A stretch of 64,000 bases of DNA from Pleodorina starrii (GCA_030267565.1 BRXU01000010.1:3034501-3098500); one strand, 5' to 3'; shown: positions 9,811-20,331, counted from the first letter of the stretch. Program-made: numbers and translations. The notes: a model not told the origin generated them from the letters alone.

Positions 9811-11638
9811 ATAATATCGCGGAAACGCTGCGTGTACTCTTGCACGCGTTCGCTAGATTTCATGTTATGCTCCCCGGCAAACAAACGGTCGCGCACTTCT
9901 TGCTCGGTATGACGGCGCACATCCCCATATTGCAAAAGGAATGCAGCTCGCAATGCAGGCAAAGTGAGGACCTCATTTTTGTCGGTGTACGACTTTAGTA
10001 ATGCCTGGCCCCACTCCTGCGCTTTTCCCGTCAACCAGAAAACGAAGTGCTGAGTCGGTGCCAGCCCGCTAGTTTCCATGTATTGAACGAGGGAATCAAA
10101 CCATGTCTGTGTGCACGAGATGTGCGTGTCGGTTTTCCCGTGGAACTTAACAGGGACAGGCAATTTTCGACCCGAGCCCACCTCACTGTGGGTGCCGTTC
10201 ATGTTGCCGGAAGCCTGGGCGCGCCCCGCCACCTGGGCGTAGTTGGGCGGCAACGGCAGCTGCGCCGCCGGAGCTGCGGCGTGGCCCGCGGCCGGCTGCT
10301 GCTCCAGTGGCTGCTGCTGCAACCTGGGCTCGAAGAACACCGCCGGCGGCATGTCTGGGTTCGCCGCCGCGGCCGCCTGCAGGTAAGAGACGGCCGGCCG
10401 CGGAGCGCCGTTGCTGGGCCCTGGGCCGCTCTGTGCGCTCTGGTGCGCCTGCTTCCGGTTGTCCAGGGCCCGGAACGTCTCCTTGCGTGCCCAGGTAACG
10501 AACTCGTCGTCCGGCTTGCCGTGGATGCCGGACTGCCGGAGTCCCTCCACCACCGATTCCCAGATCAACCTGAACGCGTCGCTGAACGTCGTGTCGTACA
10601 GCAGGTCGGCCATCCGCCAAATGTCGCGGACGGCGAGGGGACGGATCTCCCTGATCTGGGCGGCGTACAGGCCGCGGGTGGTGGGGTACCGCGGCTGCTC
10701 GGGCGCGGAGCCCTCCCCGGGGGAGCCCGCAGCCGCCTGCTGCTGCACGCCGCCTGAGCCGCGGCGCCGTTGCTGGGCGCTGCGTTCAGGTGCGGCTGCT
10801 GCACGTTGTTGCCGGCCGGCTGCTGTCCGTCGGGAAGCTGCTCCCCGCGGTCGCTCCCGCCCTGGCGGCGAGCTGGGCTCGCCGCCCGGCGGCGAGCCTC
10901 CTCCTGGCCCGGCCCCGCGTTCCATGCCTGCTGGTCCTTCAGCAGCGCGTCGAACTCGCGCTCCGCCTGCCGCTGCGCCCGCTTGGCCAGCTTCGAAGCC
11001 TTGCGCCGCTCCTTCTGGGAGCGCTTGGCCTTGCCGTCCTGCGACGAGGACGAGCTGCTGGCGGTCTCAGCGGAGTCCGACACGATGGACGAGGCTGATG
11101 CCGAGGTAGTTGGAGCCGATTTGTCCGCCTTGCGCTTGCAGCGCTGGCGGGCTTCGGCGTCCTTGCGCCGCTTCTCCTTCAGCTTCTTGATCTCCCTGGC
11201 ATTGTTGTCCTGCTGCACGAGGAGCTTCTTCACCATCGCCATGAGCTCAGCGACGGTGTGGGTCTCCTGACCCTCAGCGGCCTGGTTATCGGCCAGGCCG
11301 AGCTCCTTAACAGCGTTGGCCAACTCGGAGGCCTCCTGTGGGTCGTCCGAAAGAATATTGCCATCATCAGAGAAGCGAATATGTTTCTTAGGAACGGCTT
11401 TGGCCCGCCTAGCGGGACTATGCTTGTGATCGTCGGCGATCACGCGACTGGACTTGACCCTCGCTCGGGTCTTAGTGTAAAGCGAACCAATGGTTTGCTT
11501 TTTGATCTGCTTTTTGCCCTTCTTCTTTTTGATGGGCCTCACCGGAGCGGGGTTGAGGTCGGCGACCTCAGCCGACTCATCGGCGGCGGCGCGCGGCGCG
11601 GCCGCGAGCTCGCCCGTCTCCTTGGAGTGAGAAGACAT
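9783..11638 (-). pseudogene. gag: Chromovirus Gag, frameshifted and 3'-truncated
   Basis: The start codon is at 11638 (MSSHSKETGELAAA). The N-terminal third is very basic (a KKKKGKK cluster and many Lys/Arg), followed by a helical stretch with coiled-coil character (VKKLLVQQDNNAREIKKLKEKRR) and Ser/Gln/Pro-rich linkers. Near 10750 the frame shifts. The downstream frame carries LYDTTFSDAFRLIWESVVEGL and then a retrotransposon Gag capsid domain, with WFDSLVQYMETSGL, FWLTGKAQEWGQALLKSY and RVQEYTQRFRDII. No zinc knuckle, protease or reverse transcriptase follows, because the sequence stops at the partial TRIM repeat. Gag would form the virus-like particle. The N-terminal 36 codons reappear at 15763-15870 through the tandem duplication. 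Confidence 0.75.
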
Positions 11639-11675
11639 CGCAAAGGTAACCTGGATACGAGGATACCACTGTGAT

Positions 11676-11687
11676 GTCTTGATACCA
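11676..11687 (-). other. Primer binding site
   Basis: On the minus strand the LTR end TTACA is followed, after one base, by TGGTATCAAGAC. This resembles the TGGTATC... primer sites complementary to the 3' end of initiator-type tRNA used by many plant and algal LTR elements. A second TGGTATC lies 25 bases downstream. Confidence 0.55.
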
Positions 11688-11749
11688 CTGTAATGAATGA
11701 GATTCTATCTTAGTCTGCCGAGTGGCAGACCTGTGCGGAAGCGTGGATC

Positions 11750-11755
11750 TTTATA
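11750..11755 (-). promoter_or_regulatory. LTR TATA box
   Basis: TATAAAG reads on the minus strand within the 401-bp LTR, placed so that transcription would start about 30 bases before the LTR end and run into the primer site and gag. Confidence 0.4.
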
Positions 11756-11786
11756 CCTTAAGCGAGTGAGATGTAAACGGAAGTAT

Positions 11787-11848
11787 GGGCCTAGCCAGGT
11801 ATTGAACCTGGACCGCAGTGTGTAAGCAATGGCACCATGCCCTAGCCC
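11787..11848 (-). other. tRNA-like fold inside the LTR
   Basis: On the minus strand a T-arm-like hairpin (CCAGG, loop TTCAATA, CCTGG; 11811-11795) is flanked by near-complementary ends GGGCTAG and CTAGGCCC. A GGCA/TGCC mini-stem and an ATTGC/GCGGT stem lie between them. The loop between the last two is 9 nt and the variable region is absent, so it is not a standard functional tRNA. The centre (CTTACACAC) recalls valine tRNA. It is repeated at 16019-16080. Confidence 0.35.
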
Positions 11849-12136
11849 GACGAGCTTTTCTACTTCACGGCCCTCGCCAAGCCGCGTGCCGTATCGTGAT
11901 ACGACAGATCAAGTATCTTCTGTGTTCTCTCTGAGAACTCCTCCAACTAGTGACACACCACACTAGTCTTTGGACTGTATTAATATTTATTATTAATATG
12001 TCTGATTCTGTTACTTTGAAGGTTCACGTTGTTACGTGACCAACGGGTCGGACCCGCGCGTCGCGCTAAGTCCGGAATCCCCTCTTACATTCCCCCCCCT
12101 CTGAAGCGAGCGTCCCGAGAGCTCCGTAGTACGGAT

Positions 12137-12906
12137 TTATCTTCTCTTCAGCCGTTTGGACCGTCGAAGCGGTTGGTTCGGCTGTTCTTGTTCGGGAATG
12201 TGCCGCTTTTGGGTTTGGGGTTGGGGCTGGGCAGGTGCATTCCTGCAGCTTTTGTACTCGTCCAAGAGGGTCGCATGGCGCGTTCCCTTGCGCTGCACCT
12301 CTGGGAGTTTTGCTTCATATGCCTCCAGCTCGTGTTCCACGGGTGCGGACTCGCGAAGATTCGCTTCAGGCTCCCAGCTGTTATCCGTAGCTGGAAAGCC
12401 GTGCCATTTGACAAAGTATTCCCGCCGGTGCTTGCCACGACCGATAGGAACGTCTTTGTGATCCACAATGGCCTCAACCGCCCAATAGTCTTCGCCGCCT
12501 AGATTGAAGGCTGGCGGTGGGGGTGTTCTGCCGTCCGACTTGTAGTGTCGCAAAAGCGAAATGTGAAACACTGGGTGTACACGCATCTCAGGAGGCAAGT
12601 CTAGCTTCGCTGCTACCGGGGTAACCATTTTCAGAATGCGAAACGGCCCGATGTAGCGCGGCATGAGCTTGCGCGTTCCAGGGGTTTTGAACGTAATGTT
12701 CTTGGTGTGGAGCAACACTTCTTGACCCTCGGCGAACACGACCACCTTCCGGCGGCGGTCAGCGAACGTCTTTTGTCGTTCCTGCGCAGCTTGCAGGCAC
12801 GCCTTTGCCTTCGCGAGTCGTTCGCGTAAGTTGGACTCAAAAGATGCGGCAGCCGGCACTTTGGTAGGCAATTGGAGATCAGCCGAACCAACCGCGTAGT
12901 ACTTGG
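12137..12906 (-). pseudogene. Integrase C-terminus with chromodomain (Ty3/gypsy chromovirus), N-truncated
   Basis: The first ATG is at 12871 and the frame ends at 12137 (244 aa). Residues 1-110 match the integrase C-terminal region: a basic helix RERLAKAKACLQAAQERQK, then FAEGQEVLLHTKNI, RKLMPRYIGPFRILK and HPVFHISLLRHY. A chromodomain follows (about residues 128-172: YWAVEAIVDHKD, REYFVKWHGFP, SWEPEANL). The tail is basic (RRSKRLKRR). Chromodomains direct integration toward modified histones. The zinc-binding and DDE catalytic parts are missing because the sequence joins a TRIM element at 12913. The second copy (16380-17102) carries a frameshift after the chromodomain. Confidence 0.85.
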
Positions 12907-12913
12907 GCTAGCA

Positions 12914-13393
12914 TGTAGTGCTTGGGCGGAGCAAAGGCTACTCGAGATGCTGTGCGACGCCTTTCTTAGGCTTTATGCTAGCCGACTGTACGGCACCTAT
13001 GACCTCGGCGTTACATTCCCCCCCCTCTGAAGGGAACGTCCTCGGTCCTCACTGCGTCCTCACAGTGTCTGTGCACAGTCCACTCCGCCTTTCACCACCT
13101 TTGCATGCCTGGGGTCTTAGCCAGGTCTTTGGCATTGGGGTGGACAACTTCCCAAGTCAGGTCATGCCACGGCATACATGCCTCTAGCCTTAATTTGCAA
13201 GGTTTTCTGGAGTGGAAGCCTTTCCGTGACAACCAGGGATCGAACTGACGATCTCTGAGAGACTGTACGACAGTACTGGTCTCGATACCAATGTAGTGCT
13301 TGGGCGGAGCAAAGGCTACTCGAGATGCTGTGCGACGCCTTTCTTAGGCTTTATGCTAGCCGACTGTACGGCACCTATGACCTCGGCGTTACA
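12914..13393 (-). mobile_element. TRIM-1 element (480 bp)
   Basis: Two 101-102-bp direct repeats in minus orientation (12914-13015 and 13292-13393), each TGTAACGCC...CACTACA. Reading the minus strand, the first repeat is followed by TGGTATCGAGACCAG (primer site), about 275 bp of non-coding interior, then the polypurine tract AGAGGGGGGGGAA immediately before the second repeat. The size, tiny repeats and lack of ORFs define a terminal-repeat retrotransposon in miniature. This copy has no matching 5-bp flanks of its own (TAGCA and TTCCA), unlike TRIM-2 and TRIM-3. It shares its right flank with the composite block. Confidence 0.85.
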
Positions 13394-14314
13394 TTCCAGG
13401 CCTTCCAAAGGCTTCCAGCCCACAGAGAGCCTTCCGGGCTCCCCAATTGCCTTCCGGTCCCTCCGACGGTATTCCGAGCCCTTTGAAGGCCTCACGGGCC
13501 CTCTGAAGGTCTACCGGGTCCCCCGAGGGCCTGCCGGGCCTTCTGAAGGCATTCCGGACCCTCCAAAGGCTTCCTGGGGATCTCAAACGGCCTTCCGGGC
13601 CCTCTGATCGCCTTCCAGGCCTTCCAAAAGCTTCCAGCCCACAGAGAGCCTTCCGGGCTCCCCATTCGCCTTCCGGTCCTCCCAACGGTATTCCGGGCCT
13701 TTTGAAGGCCTTGTCGGCCCTCCAAAGGCGTTCTGGGGCTCTAAAACGGCCTTCAGGGCCCTCTGATCGCCTTCCAGGCCTTCCAAAGGCTTCCAGCCCA
13801 CAGAGAGCCTTCCGGGCTCCCCAATTGCCTTCCGGTCCCTCCGATGGTATTCCGGGCCCTTTGAAGGCCTCACGGGCCCTCTGAAGGTCTACCGGGCCCC
13901 CCGAGGGCCTTCCGGGCCTTCTGAAGGCATTCCGGACCCTCCAAAGGCTTCCTGGGGATCTCAAACGGCCTTCAGGGCCCTCTGATCGCCTTCCAGGCCT
14001 TCCAAAGGCTTCCAGCCCACAGAGAGCCTTCCGGGCTCCCCAATTGCCTTCCGGTCCCTCCGACGGTATTCCGAGCCCTTTGAAGGCCTCAAGGGCCCTC
14101 TGAAGGTCTACCGAGCCCCCCGAGGGCCTGCCGGGCCTTCTGAAGGCATTCCGGACCCTCCAAAGGCTTCCTGGGGATCTCAAACGGCCTTCCGGGCCCT
14201 CTGATCGCCTTCCAGGCCTTCCTAAAGCTTCCAGCCCACAGAGCGCCTTCCGGGCTCCCCAATTGCCTTCCGGTCCCTCCGACGGTATTCCGGGCCCTTT
14301 GAAGGCCTCACGGG
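13394..14314 (-). repeat. Satellite array segment (duplication copy 1)
   Basis: Same satellite and variant order as about 7020-7842, including CTTCCTAAAGCTTCC next to the hAT insertion. It begins with the TTCCA target duplication. Confidence 0.9.
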
Positions 14315-15008
14315 TAGGGTTGCCGTGTACGTTTATACTGTACGTACTGTACGCGTACTTTATACGCGTATAGTACGTATAAAATATTTTGTATACACAC
14401 CAGAAAACGTATAATGTACACGCGTACGCGTACAAAGTTCCATTTGAAGCCGGCGCCGAAACCATGGTTCTGATGAGCGCCATTTAAGCTTTTCGTTGAC
14501 CAGCTGTTAGACCTGACACTTGACACTTTGACAGCCTTACTCGAACATAGAATGTCTTAGACGGACTCAGAGATTACTGTAGAATGTCTCAGACGGACTC
14601 AGAGATTACTGTTGTTGAGGTACCGGTGGTCCCTATGCAAGCGTTTCGCGACAAACACTTGTCGCCTAAGGACCTCTACGCCGAGCTGCAGCGCATGTGC
14701 AATGCTCCAAAGAAGCCTAGCTGTTATCCTAAGTTCAAGCCTGTGTTCGGGCCCAGCAAGCCCAGCCCGGCGGACCGGAGATGGCGTTGGTTCAGTGCAG
14801 TTCCTGCGACGAGCTCATTTCGCCCTCCAACATGCCAGGAGGCTTTAAACATGTAACAAAATGACGGGGTAGTTTTTTCCGGGAGAAAACCGACTTTAAC
14901 CAAGGAAGCCGGTCGTGTACGCTTTGGGTTGTACGCGTATAACGTAAAATGTACATGTATATATAGTACGTATAAAACCCTTCAGTGTACGCGTATACGG
15001 CAACCCTA
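14315..15008 (+). mobile_element. hAT-like element, copy 2 (694 bp)
   Basis: TAGGGTTGCCGT start, CGGCAACCCTA end, with CTCACGGG on both sides (14307-14314, 15009-15016). The insertion site within the satellite is identical to copy 1, so this copy arose by duplication of the surrounding satellite and not by transposition. It retains the 14584-14856 frame (90 aa) with the same MSQTDSEITVVEVP start. The frame runs 13 codons longer than in copy 1, where a TGA replaces a TCA codon. Confidence 0.85.
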
Positions 15009-15762
15009 CTCACGGGCCCTCTGAAGGTCTACCGGGCCCCCCGAGGGCCTTCCGGACCCTCTGATCGCCTTCCAGGCCTTCGTTCCAAAGGCTTCCTGGG
15101 GATCTCAAACGGCCTTCCGGGCCCTCCGAACGCCTTCCAGGCCTTCCAAAAGCTTCCAGCCCACAGAGAGCCTTCCGGGCTCCCCAATCGCCTTCCGGTC
15201 CTCCCAACGGTATTCTGGGCCCTTTGAAGGCCTTGTCGGCCCTCCAAAGGCGTTCTGGGGCTCTAAAACGGCCTTCAGGGCCCTCTGATCGCCTTCCAGG
15301 CCTTCCAAAGGCTTCCAGCCCACAGAGAGCCTTCCGGGATCCCCAATTGCCTTCCGGTCCCTCCGACGGTATTCCGGGCCCTTTGAAGGCCTCACGGGCC
15401 CTCTGAAGGTCTACCGGGCCCCCCGAGGGCCTTCCGGGCCTTCTGAAGGTCTTCCGGGCCCACCAAAGGTGTTCTGGGGCTCTCAAACGGCCTTCTGGTC
15501 CCTCCGATCGCCTTCCAGGCCTTCCAAAGGCTTCCAGCCCACAGAGAGCCTTCCGGGCTCCCCAATTGCCTTCCGGGCCCCCCGAGGGCCTTCCGGGCCT
15601 TCTGAAGGCCTTCCGGGCCCTACAAAGGTGTTCTGGGGCTTTCAAACGGCCTTCTGGGCCCTCCGATCGCCTTCCAGGCCTTCCAAAAGCTTCCAGCCCA
15701 CAGAGAGCCTTCCGGGCTCCCCAATTGCCTTCCGGTCCCTCCGACGGTATTCCGGGCCCTTT
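15009..15762 (-). repeat. Satellite array segment ending at duplication joint
   Basis: 20-bp-subunit satellite. It stops within CCGGGCCCTTTGA at the tandem-duplication breakpoint, where gag sequence begins. Confidence 0.9.
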
Positions 15763-15870
15763 GATGGGCCTCACCGGAGCGGGGTTGAGGTCGGCGACCT
15801 CAGCCGACTCATCGGCGGCGGCGCGCGGCGCGGCCGCGAGCTCGCCCGTCTCCTTGGAGTGAGAAGACAT
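15763..15870 (-). pseudogene. gag: Gag N-terminal fragment (duplication copy 2)
   Basis: Encodes the first 36 residues of the Gag at 11638 (MSSHSKETGELAAAPRAAAD...). It then runs into satellite in an open frame, because the duplication breakpoint cut gag here. A chimeric 286-aa frame results (15870-15010) and is fortuitous. Confidence 0.8.
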
Positions 15871-15920
15871 CGCAAAGGTAACCTGGATACGAGGATACCA
15901 CTGTGATGTCTTGATACCAC

Positions 15921-16321
15921 TGTAATGAATGAGATTCTATCTTAGTCTGCCGAGTGGCAGACCTGTGCGGAAGCGTGGATCTTTATACCTTAAGCGAGTG
16001 AGATGTAAACGGAAGTATGGGCCTAGCCAGGTATTGAACCTGGACCGCAGTGTGTAAGCAATGGCACCATGCCCTAGCCCGACGAGCTTTTCTACTTCAC
16101 GGCCCTCGCCAAGCCGCGTGCCGTATCGTGATACGACAGATAAAGTATCTTCTGTGTTCTCTCTGAGAACTCCTCCAACTAGTGACACACCACACTAGTC
16201 TTTGGACTGTATTAATATTTATTATTAATATGTCTGATTCTGTTACTTTGAAGGTTCACGTTGTTACGTGACCAACGGGTCGGACCCGCGCGTCGCGCTA
16301 AGTCCGGAATCCCCTCTTACA
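15921..16321 (-). mobile_element. Chromovirus LTR (401 bp), copy 2
   Basis: Same LTR as 11689-12089, with the same polypurine tract, primer site (15908-15919), TATA element and tRNA-like hairpin. It differs at single positions such as CAGATCAAG to CAGATAAAG. Confidence 0.85.
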
Positions 16322-16379
16322 TTCCCCCCCCTCTGAAGCGAGCGTCCCGAGAGCTCCGTAGTACGGATTTATCTTCTCT

Positions 16380-17138
16380 TCAGCCGTTTGGACCGTCGAA
16401 GCGGTTGGTTCGGCTGTTCTTGTTCGGGAATGTGCCGCTTTTAGGTTTGGGGTTGGGGCTGGGCAGGTGCATTCCTGCAGCTTTTGTACTCGTCCAAGAG
16501 GTCGCATGGCGCGTTCCCTTGCGCTGCACCTCTGGGAGTTTTGCTTCATATGCCTCCAGCTCGTGTTCCACGGGTGCGGACTCGCGAAGATTCGCTTCAG
16601 GCTCCCAGCTGTTATCCGTAGCTGGAAAGCCGTGCCATTTGACAAAGTATTCCCGCCGGTGCTTGCCACGACCGATAGGAACGTCTTTGTGATCCACAAT
16701 GGCCTCAACCGCCCAATAGTCTTCGCCGCCTAGATTGAAGGCTGGCGGTGGGGGTGTTCTGCCGTCCGACTTGTAGTGTCGCAAAAGCGAAATGTGAAAC
16801 ACTGGGTGTACACGCATCTCAGGAGGCAAGTCTAGCTTCGCTGCTACCGGGGTAACCATTTTCAGAATGCGAAACGGCCCGATGTAGCGCGGCATGAGCT
16901 TGCGCGTTCCAGGGGTTTTGAACGTAATGTTCTTGGTGTGGAGCAACACTTCTTGACCCTCGGCGAACGCGACCACCTTCCGGCGGCGGTCAGCGAACGT
17001 CTTTTGTCGTTCCTGCGCAGCTTGCAGGCACGCCTTTGCCTTCGCGAGTCGTTCGCGTAAGTTGGACTCAAAAGATGCGGCAGCCGGCACTTTGGTAGGC
17101 AATTGGAGATCAGCCGAACCAACCGCGTAGTACTTGGG
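16380..17138 (-). pseudogene. Integrase C-terminus with chromodomain, copy 2, frameshifted tail
   Basis: Start at 17102, 240 aa. It is identical to copy 1 through the chromodomain except for one Val-to-Ala change. Then a one-base deletion near 16499 (AGAGGG to AGAGG) shifts the frame, replacing the basic RSKRLKRR tail with an unrelated C-terminus ending at 16380. Its upstream truncation against a TRIM element is the same as in copy 1. Confidence 0.85.
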
Positions 17139-17144
17139 CTAGCA

Positions 17145-17624
17145 TGTAGTGCTTGGGCGGAGCAAAGGCTACTCGAGATGCTGTGCGACGCCTTTCTTAG
17201 GCTTTATGCTAGCCGACTGTACGGCACCTATGACCTCGGCGTTACATTCCCCCCCCTCTGAAGGGAACGTCCTCGGTCCTCACTGCGTCCTCACAGTGTC
17301 TGTGCACAGTCCACTCCGCCTTTCACCACCTTTGCATGCCTGGGGTCTTAGCCAGGTCTTTGGCATTGGGGTGGACAACTTCCCAAGTCAGGTCATGCCG
17401 CGGCATACATGCCTCTAGCCTTAATTTGCAAGGTTTTCTGGAGTGGAAGCCTTTCCGCGACAACCAGGGATCGAACTGACGATCTCTGAGTGACTGTACG
17501 ACAGTACTGGTCTCGATACCAATGTAGTGCTTGGGCGGAGCAAAGGCTACTCGAGATGCTGTGCGACGCCTTTCTTAGGCTTTATGCTAGCCGACTGTAC
17601 GGCACCTATGACCTCGGCGTTACA
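17145..17624 (-). mobile_element. TRIM-1 element, duplicated copy (480 bp)
   Basis: Repeats at 17145-17246 and 17523-17624, with the same interior, primer site and polypurine tract as 12914-13393. Copied with the 4.23-kb duplication. Confidence 0.85.
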
Positions 17625-18545
17625 TTCCAGGCCTTCCAAAGGCTTCCAGCCCACAGAGAGCCTTCCGGGCTCCCCAATTGCCTTCCGGTCCCTCCGACGG
17701 TATTCCGAGCCCTTTGAAGGCCTCACGGGCCCTCTGAAGGTCTACCGGGTCCCCCGAGGGCCTGCCGGGCCTTCTGAAGGCATTCCGGACCCTCCAAAGG
17801 CTTCCTGGGGATCTCAAACGGCCTTCCGGGCCCTCTGATCGCCTTCCAGGCCTTCCAAAAGCTTCCAGCCCACAGAGAGCCTTCCGGGCTCCCCAATCGC
17901 CTTCCGGTCCTCCCAACGGTATTCCGGGCCTTTTGAAGGCCTTGTCGGCCCTCCAAAGGCGTTCTGGGGCTCTAAAACGGCCTTCAGGGCCCTCTGATCG
18001 CCTTCCAGGCCTTCCAAAGGCTTCCAGCCCACAGAGAGCCTTCCGGGCTCCCCAATTGCCTTCCGGTCCCTCCGATGGTATTCCGGGCCCTTTGAAGGCC
18101 TCACGGGCCCTCTGAAGGTCTACCGGGCCCCCCGAGGGCCTTCCGGGCCTTCTGAAGGCATTCCGGACCCTCCAAAGGCTTCCTGGGGATCTCAAACGGC
18201 CTTCAGGGCCCTCTGATCGCCTTCCAGGCCTTCCAAAGGCTTCCAGCCCACAGAGAGCCTTCCGGGCTCCCCAATTGCCTTCCGGTCCCTCCGACGGTAT
18301 TCCGAGCCCTTTGAAGGCCTCAAGGGCCCTCTGAAGGTCTACCGAGCCCCCCGAGGGCCTGCCGGGCCTTCTGAAGGCATTCCGGACCCTCCAAAGGCTT
18401 CCTGGGGATCTCAAACGGCCTTCCGGGCCCTCTGATCGCCTTCCAGGCCTTCCTAAAGCTTCCAGCCCACAGAGCGCCTTCCGGGCTCCCCAATTGCCTT
18501 CCGGTCCCTCCGACGGTATTCCGGGCCCTTTGAAGGCCTCACGGG
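17625..18545 (-). repeat. Satellite array segment (duplication copy 2)
   Basis: Duplicate of 13394-14314 with very few differences. Confidence 0.9.
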
Positions 18546-19239
18546 TAGGGTTGCCGTGTACGTTTATACTGTACGTACTGTACGCGTACTTTATACGCGT
18601 ATAGTACGTATAAAATATTTTGTATACACACCAGAAAACGTATAATGTACACGCGTACGCGTACAAAGTTCCATTTGAAGCCGGCGCCGAAACCATGGTT
18701 CTGATGAGCGCCATTTAAGCTTTTCGTTGACCAGCTGTTAGACCTGACACTTGACACTTTGACAGCCTTACTCGAACATAGAATGTCTCAGACGGACTCA
18801 GAGATTACTGTAGAATGTCTCAGACGGACTCAGAGATTACTGTTGTTGAGGTACCGGTGGTCCCTATGCAAGCGTTTCGCGACAAACACTTGTCGCCTAA
18901 GGACCTCTACGCCGAGCTGCAGCGCATGTGCAATGCTCCAAAGAAGCCTAGCTGTTATCCTAAGTTCAAGCCTGTGTTCGGGCCCAGCAAGCCCAGCCCG
19001 GCGGACCGGAGATGGCGTTGGTTCAGTGCAGTTCCTGCGACGAGCTCATTTCGCCCTCCAACATGCCAGGAGGCTTTAAACATGTAACAAAATGACGGGG
19101 TAGTTTTTTCCGGGAGAAAACCGACTTTAACCAAGGAAGCCGGTCGTGTACGCTTTGGGTTGTACGCGTATAACGTAAAATGTACATGTATATATAGTAC
19201 GTATAAAACCCTTCAGTGTACGCGTATACGGCAACCCTA
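18546..19239 (+). mobile_element. hAT-like element, copy 3 (694 bp)
   Basis: Same termini and CTCACGGG flanks (18538-18545, 19240-19247). It is a duplicate of copy 2 and contains the 18815-19087 frame (90 aa). Confidence 0.85.
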
Positions 19240-20331
19240 CTCACGGGCCCTCTGAAGGTCTACCGGGCCCCCCGAGGGCCTTCCGGACCCTCTGATCGCC
19301 TTCCAGGCCTTCGTTCCAAAGGCTTCCTGGGGATCTCAACCGGCCTTCCGGGCCCTCCGATCGCCTTCCAGGCCTTCCAAAAGCTTCCAGCCCACAGAGA
19401 GCCTTCCGGGCTCCCCAATCGCCTTCCGGTCCTCCCAACGGTATTCTGGGCCCTTTGAAGGCCTTGTCGGCCCTCCAAAGGCGTTCTGGGGCTCTAAAAC
19501 GGCCTTCAGGGCCCTCTGATCGCCTTCCAGGCCTTCCAAAGGCTTCCAGCCCACAGAGAGCCTTCCGGGATCCCCAATTGCCTTCCGGTCCCTCCGACGG
19601 TATTCCGGGCCCTTTGAAGGCCTCACGGGCCCTCTGAAGGTCTACCGGGCCCCCCGAGGGCCTTCCGGGCCTTCTGAAGGTCTTCCGGGCCCACCAAAGG
19701 TGTTCTGGGGCTCTCAAACGGCCTTCTGGTCCCTCCGATCGCCTTCCAGGCCTTCCAAAGGCTTCCAGCCCACAGAGAGCCTTCCGGGCTCCCCAATTGC
19801 CTTCCGGGCCCCCCGAGGGCCTTCCGGGCCTTCTGAAGGCCTTCCGGGCCCTACAAAGGTGTTCTGGGGCTTTCAAACGGCCTTCTGGGCCCTCCGATCG
19901 CCTTCCAGGCCTTCCAAAGGCTTCCAGCCCACAGAGAGCCTTCCGGGCTCCCCAATTGCCTTCCGGTCCCTCCGACGGTATTCCGGGCCCTTTGAAGGCC
20001 TCACGGGCCCTCTGAAGGTCTACCGGGCCCCCCGAGGGCCTGCCGGGCCTTCTGAAGGCATTCCGGACCCTCCAAAGGCTTCCTGGGGATCTCAAACGGC
20101 CTTCGGGCCCTCTGATCGCCTTCCAGGCCTTCCAAAGGCTTCCAGCCCACAGAGAGCCTTCCGGGCTCCCCAATTGCCTTCCGGTCCCTCCAACGGTATT
20201 CCGGGCCCTTTGAAGGCCTCACGGGCCCTCTGAAGGTCTACCGGGCCCCCCAAGGGCCTGCCGGGCCTTCTGAAGGCCTTCCAGACCCTCCAAAGGCGTT
20301 CTGGGGCTCTCAAACGGCCTTCAGGGCCCTC
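19240..20331 (-). repeat. Satellite array segment
   Basis: Continues past the end of duplication copy 2 (about 19993) for another 340 bp of ordinary satellite. It ends in GGGCCCTC at the A-tail of a LINE fragment. Confidence 0.9.

Larger units (their letters stand above)
11689..12089 (-). mobile_element. Chromovirus LTR (401 bp), copy 1
   Basis: Bounded by TGTAAGAGG at its 5' end (12089, minus strand) and CATTACA at its 3' end (11689). It is preceded by a polypurine tract AGAGGGGGGGGAA (12103-12090) and followed by a primer site, so it sits exactly where an LTR must. It carries TATAAA at 11750-11755 (minus) about 60 bp from its end, an AT-rich imperfect palindrome around 11978-11999, and a tRNA-like hairpin. 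It lies between integrase and gag, which means it served as 3' LTR for one neighbour and 5' LTR for the other, or derives from a one-LTR circle. Confidence 0.75.
9737..13393 (-). mobile_element. Rearranged chromovirus plus TRIM block with 5-bp target duplication
   Basis: The whole block is bounded by TTCCA on both sides (9732-9736 and 13394-13398) inside otherwise continuous satellite, so it appears to have entered in one event. Its left edge is the first 74 bp of the TRIM repeat in plus orientation (TGTAACGCC...), and its right edge is a complete TRIM repeat in minus orientation (...GGCGTTACA). The two ends are therefore inverted copies of one terminus. Read on the minus strand the order is TRIM, integrase C-terminus with chromodomain, polypurine tract, LTR, primer site, gag, partial repeat. 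Gag thus follows the LTR that ends the integrase. This permuted order is expected from a circular or concatenated cDNA, not from a normal LTR element. Confidence 0.6.
11531..19993. repeat. 4.23-kb segmental tandem duplication (two copies)
   Basis: Copy 1 is 11531-15762 and copy 2 is 15763-19993. Features recur at an offset of 4232 bp, or 4231 after a one-base deletion near 16499. Copy 2 begins inside gag and copy 1 ends inside satellite. The joint at 15758-15775 lies where satellite TTTGAAGGCCTCAC and gag TTTGATGGGCCTCAC resemble each other. Only about a dozen differences were noticed, including the one-base deletion in the integrase tail, GGG to AGG at 16443 and CCATTCG to CCAATCG in satellite. 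Confidence 0.85.

Noticed and set aside
10047..11270. Long plus-strand frames opposite gag
   Set aside because: Antisense shadows of GC-rich gag coding sequence. Only the minus strand shows family motifs and third-position bias consistent with coding.
11787..11848. Functional valine tRNA gene
   Set aside because: Anticodon-like loop is 9 nt, the variable region is missing and the acceptor stem has a bulge, so it is kept only as a tRNA-like fold.
12029..12502. Plus-strand frame over the LTR and integrase
   Set aside because: Antisense to the chromodomain integrase and crosses an LTR boundary.
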